Positions 32,498 through 40,122 of a stretch of DNA of 64,000 bases are shown here, piece after piece. The position numbers were made by a program, and so were the translations under genes. Numbering within the stretch: the stretch's first letter is position 1; each line of letters opens with the position of its first letter. The notes under the pieces were generated by a model. That model was not told the DNA's origin. It ran no database searches and saw nothing but the letters and a program-made list of their open reading frames with translations. Source of the stretch: Oscillospiraceae bacterium (lineage in GTDB: Bacteria > Bacillota > Clostridia > Oscillospirales > Ruminococcaceae); NCBI GenBank assembly GCA_017461245.1, contig JAFTYW010000008.1, positions 1 to 64,000 on the forward strand, in the 5' to 3' direction.

Positions 32498-33210
32498 TTT
32501 ACATTCTCCTTTTTCTTAAGCTCCCGCTCCGCCTGAGGCAGACGCAGATAATTTAACATAAGCTCTTCGGCAGGAACTGCCTTTTGCCCCATAGAAAGCA
32601 ATTCTTCACAAAGATAACAAACTCCCGCCGCATGCTGAAACAGTCGCTCAGCATCCGCTGTTTTTACCTTACCCAAAAGCTCGGGGCACTCGTTTTTTAT
32701 CTTATTATATGTAAGGCTTGCGCCGTCCCCCACAAGCAAAACAGGCTTATCGATCTCTTTAAGCTCGCAAAGAAGCTCAGGGAGCATGACTGCCCTATCC
32801 TCGCATTTTCTCTCTATCTTGCCGCTCTTCGCCTCAAAAAGCGCATTGTATACCTGCGAGCAGCGCGCGTCCATACACGGACAGACAATTCCCTCAAAAT
32901 CTCTGTGGTCGTATGCCATAGCCTCAAGGGTCGAAACGCCGAGGCAGAGCCCACCCAAAGAGGCAAGGCCTTTTATTGTGGCGGCACCTATTCTAAGACC
33001 GGTAAACGAACCTGGTCCTGCGCTTATCGAAAAAACGTCTATATCAGAAACCGCCAGATTGCAGGCATCAAGCACCGATTTTATCATTGGAAGCAGGGTT
33101 ACAGAATGCGTGTAGCCGTTATTTTGAAAGTCCTCGCAGATGATCTCTCCGTCCTTCAAAGCGGCAACAGAAACCGAGACTGCGGAACATTCTACGCCTA
33201 AAATTATCAC
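32494..33210 (-). CDS. tsaB: tRNA threonylcarbamoyladenosine biosynthesis protein TsaB
   Basis: Dimerisation partner of TsaD in the t6A modification of ANN-decoding tRNAs. 238 residues of ASKHA fold: ILGVECSAVSVSVA at the N-terminus, SAGPGSFTGLRIG (~65-77) as the family signature, and CPCMDARCSQVY. It overlaps both neighbours by four bases. tsaD is not in the window, although it commonly sits in the same operon. Confidence 0.93.
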   Translation of the reverse strand: MIILGVECSAVSVSVAALKDGEIICEDFQNNGYTHSVTLLPMIKSVLDACNLAVSDIDVFSISAGPGSFTGLRIGAATIKGLASLGGLCLGVSTLEAMAYDHRDFEGIVCPCMDARCSQVYNALFEAKSGKIERKCEDRAVMLPELLCELKEIDKPVLLVGDGASLTYNKIKNECPELLGKVKTADAERLFQHAAGVCYLCEELLSMGQKAVPAEELMLNYLRLPQAERELKKKENVK

Positions 33211-33629
33211 TCTTTGCCCTCCTTAACGGTAATTTTACGGGTATTCTCATCTATCTTTTCAATCACAACAAAAACCGAATCATCGGGCAGAGCCGAGTAG
33301 ATATTCTCGCTCCACTCTATAGCACAAACACCGCCGCGCTCAAGATACTCAAAAAAGCCTACCGAATAAAGCTCGCCGAGGGTCTCGATGCGGTACATAT
33401 CAAAGTGAAAGAGCGGCAATGCGCCGTCGTACTCATTTACTATCGCAAAGGTGGGGCTTGAAACGCTGTCTTTGCAGTTAAGGCCTCTCGCCAAGCCGCG
33501 CACAAAAGCCGTTTTACCTGCGCCAAGGTCGCCCTCAAAAGCAACTACCGCGCCCGCCTTTAGCGTTTTTGCAAAACTTTCAGCAAACTGCTCCGTTTCC
33601 TTTTCGCTTTGTGATACAAAGGTCTGCAT
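33207..33629 (-). CDS. tsaE: tRNA threonylcarbamoyladenosine biosynthesis ATPase TsaE
   Basis: P-loop ATPase that resets the TsaBD complex in t6A synthesis. 140 residues with Walker A GDLGAGKT (33-40), the SPTFAIVNEY motif, LFHFDMYRIE and the CAIEWSEN segment. First gene of tsaE-tsaB-rpiB, with GGAGGGG before the ATG and a promoter about 30-60 bp upstream. Confidence 0.94.
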   Translation of the reverse strand: MQTFVSQSEKETEQFAESFAKTLKAGAVVAFEGDLGAGKTAFVRGLARGLNCKDSVSSPTFAIVNEYDGALPLFHFDMYRIETLGELYSVGFFEYLERGGVCAIEWSENIYSALPDDSVFVVIEKIDENTRKITVKEGKE

Positions 33630-33659
33630 TTTACCCCTCCTTTTTGCTCATTTTATTAA

Positions 33660-33687
33660 AGTATAGCACATTTTTTAAGCTATGCAA
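33660..33687 (-). promoter_or_regulatory. Promoter for tsaE-tsaB-rpiB
   Basis: TTGCAT, 16 bp, TATACT on the minus strand. It is back to back with the rightward rodA-like promoter 10 bp away. Confidence 0.55.
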
Positions 33688-33696
33688 AGGTTTATC

Positions 33697-33725
33697 TTGA
33701 ATTTTTTGCTATAAAAAGCTATAAT
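33697..33725 (+). promoter_or_regulatory. Promoter for the RodA/FtsW gene
   Basis: TTGAAT, 17 bp, perfect TATAAT, about 40 bp before the start codon. Confidence 0.7.
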
Positions 33726-33765
33726 ATTATTATCAATGCTTACAAAAGGAGGTTTACAGGGCGCT

Positions 33766-34890
33766 ATGTTTGCAAAAATATTCAAAGCCATCAAAAATTA
33801 TCTGCGTTTTTCGGACAGAGCTCTGCTTGCGCTCTGCGTTATAACCTCGGGTTTCGGTGTATTTATCGTTTACAAATGCACTACATATTTTTTCGGCTCT
33901 TTAAGCTACACCTACGTCCAGCTTGGTGCCGCTGTTTTGGGACTTACCCTCGCGATCCTAATTTCGCTCATTGACTATCGAAGTATGGCGCGGCTGTGGA
34001 AAATTCACGCCTCTATTGCGGTAATCCTTGTTCTTCTGACCTTTTTCTTTGGACTTAAAAACCAAGGTGCTGACGACAGAGCATGGCTGCAGATCCCCTT
34101 TACCTCGCTTACCTTCCAACCGTCAGAGCTTTTAAAGCTGTCATTTATACTGACCTTTTCTCTGCATCTTGAAAAGGTGCGGGATAACATAAACAGTCTG
34201 TTTCAGGTTTTTCTTCTCTGTCTGCACGGAGCTATTCCCACCATGCTTATCGTTATGCAGGGAGACGACGGAAGCGCGCTGGTTTTCCTTTGCATTTTTG
34301 TATTTATGCTTTTCTCGGCAAATCTGCCCTGGAAGTTTATTATCCCGCCGCTTGCCGCTCTGCCCGCAGTTTTCTACGTTATGTGGAACTTTGTTATGAA
34401 CGCCGACCAGAAGGCGCGAATAGAAGTCGTTTTCAACCCCGATGCCTATCCGCTTACAATAAGCGTTCAGCCCCGTCAAGGCAAGATAGCGCTCGGCTCG
34501 GGAATGCTCTTTGGCAAAGGCTTTGACGCAAATTTACGAAAGGTTCCCGCAATTCAGAGCGACTACATCTTTTCGTTTATTGGCGAAACGCTCGGATTTT
34601 TAGGCTGCCTTGCGGTCATTATTCTGCTATCCTCTATCTGTTTCCGCTCGCTTTACAACGCGCATAAATCTGATGATCTCTTAGGAAAATACATCTGCGT
34701 CGGCGTTTTTGCAATGTTCGCCGCTCAGACGGTTATAAATCTCGGAATGGTGCTCACCCTGCTGCCAGTTATTGGCATTACCCTGCCGCTTTTCAGCGCA
34801 GGCGGCACGTCAGTCGTTGTAACCTTCTGCGGAATCGGCCTTGTGATGAGCGTTGCCTACCACAACAGGCACCGAAACAGGCGCAGGTAA
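33766..34890 (+). CDS. SEDS-family peptidoglycan glycosyltransferase (RodA/FtsW/SpoVE)
   Basis: Polymerises lipid II into glycan strands with a cognate class B PBP; integral membrane. About 374 residues, ten predicted helices. Family landmarks are ADDRAWLQIPFTSLTFQPSE (broken here after the Trp block), the loop GKIALGSGMLFGKGF, QSDYIFSFIGETLGF with the conserved Glu, and the C-terminal LPLFSAGGTS. RodA is more likely than FtsW because of the short N-terminus, but no mreBCD or PBP2 is adjacent, so SpoVE or FtsW remain possible. ATG at 33766 is preferred over one ten codons upstream, which lies before the AGGAGG. Confidence 0.88.
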   Translation: MFAKIFKAIKNYLRFSDRALLALCVITSGFGVFIVYKCTTYFFGSLSYTYVQLGAAVLGLTLAILISLIDYRSMARLWKIHASIAVILVLLTFFFGLKNQGADDRAWLQIPFTSLTFQPSELLKLSFILTFSLHLEKVRDNINSLFQVFLLCLHGAIPTMLIVMQGDDGSALVFLCIFVFMLFSANLPWKFIIPPLAALPAVFYVMWNFVMNADQKARIEVVFNPDAYPLTISVQPRQGKIALGSGMLFGKGFDANLRKVPAIQSDYIFSFIGETLGFLGCLAVIILLSSICFRSLYNAHKSDDLLGKYICVGVFAMFAAQTVINLGMVLTLLPVIGITLPLFSAGGTSVVVTFCGIGLVMSVAYHNRHRNRRR

Positions 34891-34899
34891 AATGCGGTG

Positions 34900-34928
34900 T
34901 TGACTTTTTAAAAGATTTGTTGTATGAT
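34900..34928 (+). promoter_or_regulatory. Promoter for the CBS-domain transporter gene
   Basis: TTGACT, 17 bp, TATGAT, about 45 bp before the ATG. Confidence 0.6.
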
Positions 34929-34974
34929 ATGATTTGCGTATATATTTTTCGCACCGAAAGGAGATAACATTATC

Positions 34975-36375
34975 ATGGACCCTGACAGTAACATGTGTAT
35001 TCAGTTACTATCAGTCGGCTCGTCCGACGCGAGCGGCAACAATATGCTGCTCTACATCATTATTTCTATCTTACTCATTTTCGAAAACGGATTTTTCTCC
35101 GCAAGCGAAATGGCACTGGTAACCTTAAACGACGCCAAGCTCAAAATTATGGCAGACGACGGCAACGTTAAGGCAAAGCGTATCTTAAAGCTTCTTAGCC
35201 AGCCCACCAAGTTCCTCGCAAGCGTTCAGGTTGGAGTAACCTTGGCAGGATTCTTGACCTCGGCTGTTGCGGCTGACAGATTTGCAGGTCCCTTAGCCTC
35301 AGCTATTCACTCTCTGCTGACAATGGTGGATTACGACGTTATCCACGGCGTAATTTTAGTTTTACTTACCGTTCTTTTGGCGTTTCTCTCGATAGTTTTC
35401 GGCGAGATGGTTCCCAAGAGGGTCGCAATGAACAATCCCGAGAGGATATCATTTGCATTTGCCCCCGCCCTGCTTCTTTTCTACCGCATTTCCACCCCCA
35501 TCGTATTCCTGCTTTCAAAATCGACCAACGGCGTTTTGAGGCTTATCGGAGTTAACCCCAACGCTCAGAGTGAAGAGGTTACCGAAGAGGAAATTATGAT
35601 GATGGTTGATGTCGGTAAGGAAAACGGCATGATTGAGGAAAGTCAGAAGGATATGATTGCCGGAATCTTTGAATTTGACGATACAACCGCCGACGAGGCT
35701 ATGACCCACAGAACCGAAGTCATTGCGCTCAGCTCAGACTGCAGCATTGAGGACGTGATAGCCTGCAGTATTGAGGAGGGTTATTCGAGAATCCCCATTT
35801 TTGAGGAAGATCTTGACAACATTATCGGCGTTGTCTATGTAAAGGACCTTCTTAAATACGTCGGCAAAAATGTTAGCAAGGTAAGCATCAAAAAGCATAT
35901 GCGCCCTGCGCTTTACATTCCCGAGTCCATAAAGCTTCGTGAGGTTTTCACTAAGCTTACCGAGAACAGAATGCAGATGGCAGTTGTTGTTGATGAGTAC
36001 GGCGGAACCGCCGGTATTATCACAATGGAGGACGTTCTTGAGTCTATCGTCGGCAGTATGCAGGACGAATATGACGACGAGGAAGAGGAGATCGAAAAGG
36101 TCAGCGACACGGTATTCACCCTTGATGGAACCGCCCCGCTTGACGAGGTTTCCAAGCTTCTTAACTTCACTGTTCCCGACGACGTCGAATACGACACCAT
36201 CGGCGGCTTCCTTACAGGACTTTTGGAGCGCATTCCCTCCCCCGACGAGAATCCCGAGATCGAATTTGACTATGTTAAGTTCACCGTTCTCTCGGTTGAG
36301 GACCGCCGAATCGCTGAGATTCGTGCCGAGCGTCTCCCCCGCCCCGAACCCGAGACCGAAGAAGACGACGATTAA
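34975..36375 (+). CDS. CNNM/HlyC-CorC family membrane protein with CBS pair
   Basis: Probable divalent-cation (Mg2+) exporter of the CNNM/CorC superfamily, often annotated hemolysin-like. 466 residues: a DUF21 membrane domain with four helices (~20-200), including the conserved FGEMVPKRVA. A CBS pair follows (~215-345: MTHRTEVIALSSD, GYSRIPIFEED, IIGVVYVKDLL, VVDEYGGTAGIITMEDVLE). The CorC_HlyC domain comes next (~365-450) and the tail is very acidic (ETEEDDD). AAAGGAG precedes the ATG. Confidence 0.92.
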   Translation: MDPDSNMCIQLLSVGSSDASGNNMLLYIIISILLIFENGFFSASEMALVTLNDAKLKIMADDGNVKAKRILKLLSQPTKFLASVQVGVTLAGFLTSAVAADRFAGPLASAIHSLLTMVDYDVIHGVILVLLTVLLAFLSIVFGEMVPKRVAMNNPERISFAFAPALLLFYRISTPIVFLLSKSTNGVLRLIGVNPNAQSEEVTEEEIMMMVDVGKENGMIEESQKDMIAGIFEFDDTTADEAMTHRTEVIALSSDCSIEDVIACSIEEGYSRIPIFEEDLDNIIGVVYVKDLLKYVGKNVSKVSIKKHMRPALYIPESIKLREVFTKLTENRMQMAVVVDEYGGTAGIITMEDVLESIVGSMQDEYDDEEEEIEKVSDTVFTLDGTAPLDEVSKLLNFTVPDDVEYDTIGGFLTGLLERIPSPDENPEIEFDYVKFTVLSVEDRRIAEIRAERLPRPEPETEEDDD

Positions 36376-36447
36376 GTTAAATAAAAGTCTAAGGCAAGTT
36401 AAATAAAAGGCCAAAACGGCTTAAATAAAAACCTAAATCAAAAATTA

Positions 36448-36478
36448 AGCTCCCGAGCATACACTCGGGAGCTTTTTA
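36448..36478 (+). terminator. Terminator after the CBS-domain transporter
   Basis: AGCTCCCGAG and CTCGGGAGCT around CATACA, followed by TTTTATT. Confidence 0.9.
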
Positions 36479-36494
36479 TTTTCACTAACAAAAC

Positions 36495-36582
36495 GGCAGG
36501 AGGGGAATGGGACACCCCTGCCCTACAATGTAAAATCAGCATTCAATAGAATTTTGTAGGGACAGGCGTCCCCGACTGTCCG
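36495..36582. repeat. REP-like repeat with GTAGGGACAG ends
   Basis: The right arm, GTAGGGACAGGCGTCCCC onward (36556-36582), ends GACTGTCCG like the arms at 7683-7757. An opposed GGCAGG...CCTGCCCTAC block lies at 36495-36526. The two GTAGGG starts face each other across about 30 bp of AT-rich DNA. Confidence 0.55.
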
Positions 36583-36891
36583 TTATTTTAACTTTTCAAA
36601 CACCTTACCCTGTTCTATATATAAATCCTGCTGTTTGGGAGATAATGTTCTGAATATTTTAATTAGTTCATCCTCTTTATTCGCAACGGCGTTTACATTA
36701 TAATCCAAAAGATAATCGGTACTAACTTTAAAATATTTAGCAATCATCTTAAGAGTTTCAAAATCGGGTTCACTTGTTCCCTGAACATATCCGCCCAAGG
36801 TTGATGCAGGAATCTGCATATCCTCTGCTACTTGTTTTTGGGTGAAGTTATTATCCTCTATCAATATTCTGAGTTTTTCGCAAAACAGCAT
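36583..36891 (-). CDS. XRE-family (Cro/CI) transcriptional regulator
   Basis: 102 residues. The N-terminal ~60 residues form a lambda-repressor-like HTH (NNFTQKQVAEDMQIPASTLG, then YVQGTSEPDFETLKMIAKYF) ending in VSTDYLLDY. The short C-terminus (LIKIFRTLSPKQQDLYIEQG) may dimerise. It is divergent from an unrecognised AT-rich gene, with a palindromic operator candidate between them. Itself AT-rich, so the pair may be horizontally acquired. Confidence 0.85.
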   Translation of the reverse strand: MLFCEKLRILIEDNNFTQKQVAEDMQIPASTLGGYVQGTSEPDFETLKMIAKYFKVSTDYLLDYNVNAVANKEDELIKIFRTLSPKQQDLYIEQGKVFEKLK

Positions 36892-36937
36892 TTAAATCAA
36901 CTCCTAATATCATTATTCTAGAACAAATAACGAATTA

Positions 36938-36954
36938 TTAGTTGAATAAACTAA
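36938..36954. promoter_or_regulatory. Candidate operator for the XRE regulator
   Basis: TTAGTT-GAATA-AACTAA is a perfect 6-bp inverted repeat with a five-base centre. Related half-sites (TAGTTTTATAAAC) follow within 10 bp. It lies 47 bp upstream of the XRE start and 28 bp upstream of the -35 of the divergent gene. Regulator binding is inferred. Confidence 0.5.
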
Positions 36955-36981
36955 ATTATAGTTTTATAAACGAGATTTCCG

Positions 36982-37010
36982 TTGACAAAACGCGTTTTTG
37001 GATATACAAT
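36982..37010 (+). promoter_or_regulatory. Promoter for the divergent orphan gene
   Basis: Perfect TTGACA, 17 bp, TACAAT, about 18 bp before the ATG, with AAAAAGGAGG between. Confidence 0.75.
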
Positions 37011-37028
37011 GATTAAAAAGGAGGCATT

Positions 37029-37553
37029 ATGAATCCTAACATTACGTTTAATAAACCTTGGGACGAGATGTTTTCCGACCTACCCGCAGAAAGTATATCT
37101 TTGACTAAAAAAATAGTCTACAACTGCATTGAATTTGCAAACGATATGCTTAATTCAAAGTTATTTTTCAAACAGACTCTCGATGGTATGGTAGAATGTG
37201 TCCTTTTCGCAAAAATGCACTGTTATCACTATATTACCACCGCACACACATTGCACTATTTATTCTACGGATATTTATATGAATATTTTACCCATTTCCG
37301 CAGTATTGACCAAAACACTGTATCCATCCTATTAACAGAAATGCAGGAAAGTGAAAGATATTATTTGCACGCATACTCAAATATGGATACCGAGGAAAAA
37401 AAGCTACTTCAACTGTTAAAAATATTTTATGTTCAGTTAACCGAAAAACGATTTGATTATTTTTATATAATTTCAGCTTCTTACGACGAGTTTTCTAAGA
37501 CTACAGGAGAACTGTTACTAAAAATGCTGCTCAAATTCAACATACCTATTTAA
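37029..37553 (+). CDS. Hypothetical protein paired with an XRE regulator
   Basis: 174 residues, not recognised. Predicted mostly helical and cytoplasmic, rich in Tyr, Phe and Leu (LHYLFYGYLYEYFTHFR), with no membrane-length hydrophobic run. The protein carries one His-rich patch (KMHCYHYITTAHTLHY). AT-rich codon use differs from the surrounding genes. It has a strong promoter and ribosome binding site and is divergent from a Cro/CI-like repressor, an arrangement typical of small regulated accessory modules. A toxin or stress-response role is possible but unsupported by any motif. Confidence 0.65.
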   Translation: MNPNITFNKPWDEMFSDLPAESISLTKKIVYNCIEFANDMLNSKLFFKQTLDGMVECVLFAKMHCYHYITTAHTLHYLFYGYLYEYFTHFRSIDQNTVSILLTEMQESERYYLHAYSNMDTEEKKLLQLLKIFYVQLTEKRFDYFYIISASYDEFSKTTGELLLKMLLKFNIPI

Positions 37554-37570
37554 CTGTATTGCAAAAAAAT

Positions 37571-37748
37571 GGCAAGGCTTTGCCTTGCCTTAGTTTGTGC
37601 GGAACGCAACATCATTGATGCGGAGCATCACATCGTTTGCCCATAGGGCAACACTGTTTACGCCGCAGGCGTAACCTCGTTTTGTGTCCGCAAGTGGACA
37701 ACGATGTTTTCGCTATGCGAAAAATGATGTTGTGCCCTGCGGGCACAA
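37571..37748. repeat. Array of eight short hairpins beside the tmRNA gene
   Basis: Eight consecutive hairpins, most with perfect stems and three-base loops. They are GGCAAGGC/GCCTTGCC (loop TTT, 37571-37589), a weaker TTGTG/CGCAA (37595-37609), TGATGC/GCATCA (GGA, 37616-37630), TTGCCC/GGGCAA (ATA, 37637-37651), TTACGCC/GGCGTAA (GCA, 37658-37674), GTCC/GGAC (37683-37701), TTTTCGC/GCGAAAA (TAT, 37707-37723) and TTGTGCCC/GGGCACAA (TGC, 37730-37748). Linkers of 5-8 bases read CATCAT, CATCGT, CACTGT, CCTCGT on the left and CGATG, ATGATG on the right, so the linkers invert across the array. No coding potential. Function unknown. Confidence 0.75.
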
Positions 37749-37764
37749 ACACCCCCAAAAAGAA

Positions 37765-37790
37765 AAAACCGCTCTACCGAGCGGTTTTTG
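37765..37790. terminator. Terminator after tmRNA
   Basis: AAAACCGCTC and GAGCGGTTTT around TACC. It is five bases past the tmRNA CCA end on the minus strand. Confidence 0.85.
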
Positions 37791-37794
37791 TTTT

Positions 37795-38142
37795 TGGTGG
37801 AGCCGAGGGGAATTGAACCCCTGTCCGAAAACCTCTTACCCTGACCTTCTACGAGTGTAGTTTATCTTTTACGTTCCCTTTGCGCAGCGCCGACAAACAG
37901 GCTCTGTGCATTAGTAGCTCCTAAATCACATTTAGCCTCGGAGCGAGGGCTAAATGCGTTCACCGCTAAGTGACGCCCTGTTTTAAGCCGCGGTACTCTT
38001 AAAAAGGACGGCCGCCAATTTAGGCAGCGTAAGCTAATTTATTATTGTTAGCGTTTAATTTTAAGTTTCGGATTTTAAAGAGTGTCCGAGCCTCTACTCG
38101 CTTATCAGAGCTCAAAATCCCCGTCGAACCCTTTACGGCCCC
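37795..38142 (-). ncRNA. ssrA: Transfer-messenger RNA (tmRNA, ssrA)
   Basis: Rescues stalled ribosomes with SmpB and tags the nascent peptide. 348 nt. The 5' end GGGGCCG pairs with CGGCTCC at the 3' end (one G-U), followed by A and an encoded CCA. The T arm (AGGGGTTCAATTCCCCT) and the 5' block AAGGGTTCGACGGGG are diagnostic. The resume frame at 38020-38052 encodes ANNNKLAYAA then TAA, a clostridial tag. No clear promoter lies directly upstream; a hydrolase terminator is there instead, so it may be transcribed by readthrough or from an undetected promoter and then processed. Confidence 0.97.
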
Positions 38143-38148
38143 ATATAT

Positions 38149-38174
38149 AAAAGGCTGAAAAATCAGCCTTTTTA
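38149..38174 (-). terminator. Terminator between the hydrolase gene and tmRNA
   Basis: AAGGCTGA and TCAGCCTT around A/T bases, followed on the minus strand by TTATATAT directly before the tmRNA 5' end. The TATATA tract could also double as a -10-like sequence, but its spacing to the mature end is too short. Confidence 0.7.
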
Positions 38175-38186
38175 TTACATGCAAAA

Positions 38187-38999
38187 TCAGTAATTTAATA
38201 CCCAGTGCTTTGCAAGCTCAGGCCAATGCCTTGCCTCTTCATTATAAGGCCCGACAACGCCGTTTGCAAGAGCTACGCCGTGATTTCCGTGTGGAAATAT
38301 ATGGAGTTCACAGTTTACCTTATGCTTTGCCATAGCAGTTGCTAGGTACAGGCTGTTTTCTACAGGAACTGCGGTGTCCTCAAAGGTGTGGAAGATAAAT
38401 GCGGGCGGAGTTGTTTCCGACACCAAGTTTTCGATAGAAAACTCTGCCGCCTTTTCTAAGGTGTGCTCATCGCCCAAGAGGTGCATAAACGAACCTCTGT
38501 GAGCCTTTTCGCCGCCCGTAATAACGGGGTAGCAAAGCACCATTCCGTTAGGCTTATAGTCCTCTGCGCTACCGCCAAGGTTATCAAGAACTGCAGGTTT
38601 ATCGTAGAAAACACCGAGGCTTGCCGCAAGGTGTCCCCCTGCCGAGAAGCCGAGGATTGCGATCTTATCGGGGTTGATGCCCCATTTGTCCGCGTTTTTG
38701 CGAACTATCGAGACAGCCTCTGCCGCCTCGCAGACTGCCTGCGGAAAGGTTGCGGGAGCGACGCTGTAATTTAAAACAAAAGCGGCAATTCCTGCGGTTG
38801 CAAACACAAGGGCAATAGGCTCGTCCTCGTGAGCGGCTCTATCGTGATATCCACCGCCGGGACAAACTATAACGGCTCTTTTGCCGCCCTCCTGCTTACC
38901 CGTAATGCCCACATTGGGAATGTAGCAGCTGAGTGACGCCTGCCACTGGCTATTATAGCCTTTGGTTTTAACGGTTAAATTAATTTTTTCAGTAATCAT
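38187..38999 (-). CDS. Alpha/beta hydrolase (esterase/acetyl-xylan esterase-like)
   Basis: 270 residues, no signal peptide. Oxyanion-hole motif CPGGGYHDRAAHED (~45-60), nucleophile elbow GFSAGGHLAAS (~118-128), acid in HTFEDTAVPVENS and His in FPHGNHGVALANG complete a Ser-Asp-His triad. The N-terminal YNSQWQASLSCYIPN and the overall layout resemble the BD-FAE/acetyl-esterase group acting on decorated plant polysaccharides. The substrate is not fixed by sequence. Its ATG overlaps the smpB stop by one base, so it lies in the recR-smpB transcript between smpB and its RNA partner. Confidence 0.88.
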   Translation of the reverse strand: MITEKINLTVKTKGYNSQWQASLSCYIPNVGITGKQEGGKRAVIVCPGGGYHDRAAHEDEPIALVFATAGIAAFVLNYSVAPATFPQAVCEAAEAVSIVRKNADKWGINPDKIAILGFSAGGHLAASLGVFYDKPAVLDNLGGSAEDYKPNGMVLCYPVITGGEKAHRGSFMHLLGDEHTLEKAAEFSIENLVSETTPPAFIFHTFEDTAVPVENSLYLATAMAKHKVNCELHIFPHGNHGVALANGVVGPYNEEARHWPELAKHWVLNY

Positions 39000-39466
39000 T
39001 ATTCATCCCTCTGTCTTGATTTAAGATTGCGCTCAATCTCTCGCTTTGCATCACGAGCAGCAGCGTCGCTACGTTTATCGTAAAGCTTTTTACCTCTGCA
39101 CAGCCCAAGCGACATTTTTACCCTACTGCCCTTAAAATAAAGCGAAAGCGGAATTAGGGTGTAACCATCGCGCTTAATAAGACCGAAAAGGCGGTTTATC
39201 TCACGCTTGTGCATAAGCAGCTTTTTGACTCTCATCGGATCTCTGTTAAAGATGTTGCCCTTTTCGTAAGGGCTTATATGCATTCCGTGAACAAACAGCT
39301 CGCCCTTATCTATCTCGCAGTAGGAGTCCTTAAGATTGACCGTTCCTGCCCTTATGGACTTTACCTCTGTTCCGAAAAGCTCTATGCCCGCCTCAAAGCT
39401 TTCGTCGATAAAATAATCGTGAAAGGCTTTGCGGTTTTGCGCTATACTTCTGTTTTGCTCCGCCAT
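38999..39466 (-). CDS. smpB: SsrA-binding protein SmpB
   Basis: Binds the tRNA-like domain of tmRNA and enters the stalled ribosome. 155 residues with the family segments [60 protein letters not shown], and the basic tail [20 protein letters not shown]. It sits one gene away from ssrA on the same strand, with an AAAGGAGG ribosome binding site. Confidence 0.96.
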   Translation of the reverse strand: MAEQNRSIAQNRKAFHDYFIDESFEAGIELFGTEVKSIRAGTVNLKDSYCEIDKGELFVHGMHISPYEKGNIFNRDPMRVKKLLMHKREINRLFGLIKRDGYTLIPLSLYFKGSRVKMSLGLCRGKKLYDKRSDAAARDAKREIERNLKSRQRDE

Positions 39467-39496
39467 TTGTTCACCTCCTTTAAAGGTTTTAAAAGC

Positions 39497-40099
39497 CTAA
39501 AATTCGTTTCTGTCCTTAAGAGCCCGAAGGAGCGTCATCTCGTCGGCATACTCAAGGTTACTGCCGATAGGTATGCCGTAAGAAAGTCGGCTTACCTTTA
39601 TGCCTCTGGGCTTAAGGATTTTATTTGCAATATAAATTGCGGTTGCCTCACCCTCGGTAGTAGCTCCCGTGGCTAAAATTGCCTCTTTTACGTTGCCGCT
39701 ATCTAAGCGGGCAACAAGCTCCTTGATGCAGATAGCATCGGGGCCGATATTATCAAGGGGAGAGATAAGGCCGTGCATAACGTGGTAAAGACCTCTGTAC
39801 TCGCCTACCCTCTCAAAGCTCATAACGTCTCTCGGGCTTTCAACGATACAGATGGTCGAGTTATCCCTCATAACGTCACTGCAAACGGGGCATATCTCGG
39901 TTTCCGAAAGGTTACAGCAGACCGAGCATCTGCGGATATTTTTATGCGCAGTAACAACTGCGTTTGCAAACTGCTCAGCCTTTTCAAAAGGCTGGGAAAG
40001 CACGTAAAAAGCCATTCTTTGAGCGGATTTTCTGCCTATGCCGGGCAGCTTTTCAAACTGCTCGATAAGCTTATCTAAACTCGGAACGGTGGAGCTCAT
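39497..40099 (-). CDS. recR: Recombination mediator protein RecR
   Basis: Works with RecF and RecO in RecA loading and gap repair. 200 residues: N-terminal HhH (LPGIGRKSAQRMAFY), a C4 zinc motif (CSVC then CPVC, ~58-73), and a Toprim domain (ICIVESPRDVMSFER, then ATGATTEGEATAIYI). ybaB precedes it by 23 bp, the usual dnaX-ybaB-recR order. Confidence 0.96.
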   Translation of the reverse strand: MSSTVPSLDKLIEQFEKLPGIGRKSAQRMAFYVLSQPFEKAEQFANAVVTAHKNIRRCSVCCNLSETEICPVCSDVMRDNSTICIVESPRDVMSFERVGEYRGLYHVMHGLISPLDNIGPDAICIKELVARLDSGNVKEAILATGATTEGEATAIYIANKILKPRGIKVSRLSYGIPIGSNLEYADEMTLLRALKDRNEF

Positions 40100-40122
40100 A
40101 AGATTTATCCTTTCAAGCTAAA

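Noticed and set aside
35734..36414. 226-codon open frame antisense to the CBS-domain transporter
   Set aside because: Shadow frame; the sense strand has clear CBS and DUF21 domains.
37571..37748. CRISPR array
   Set aside because: The units are palindromes of different sequence with 5-8 base linkers, not identical direct repeats with 30-base spacers, and no cas genes are present.
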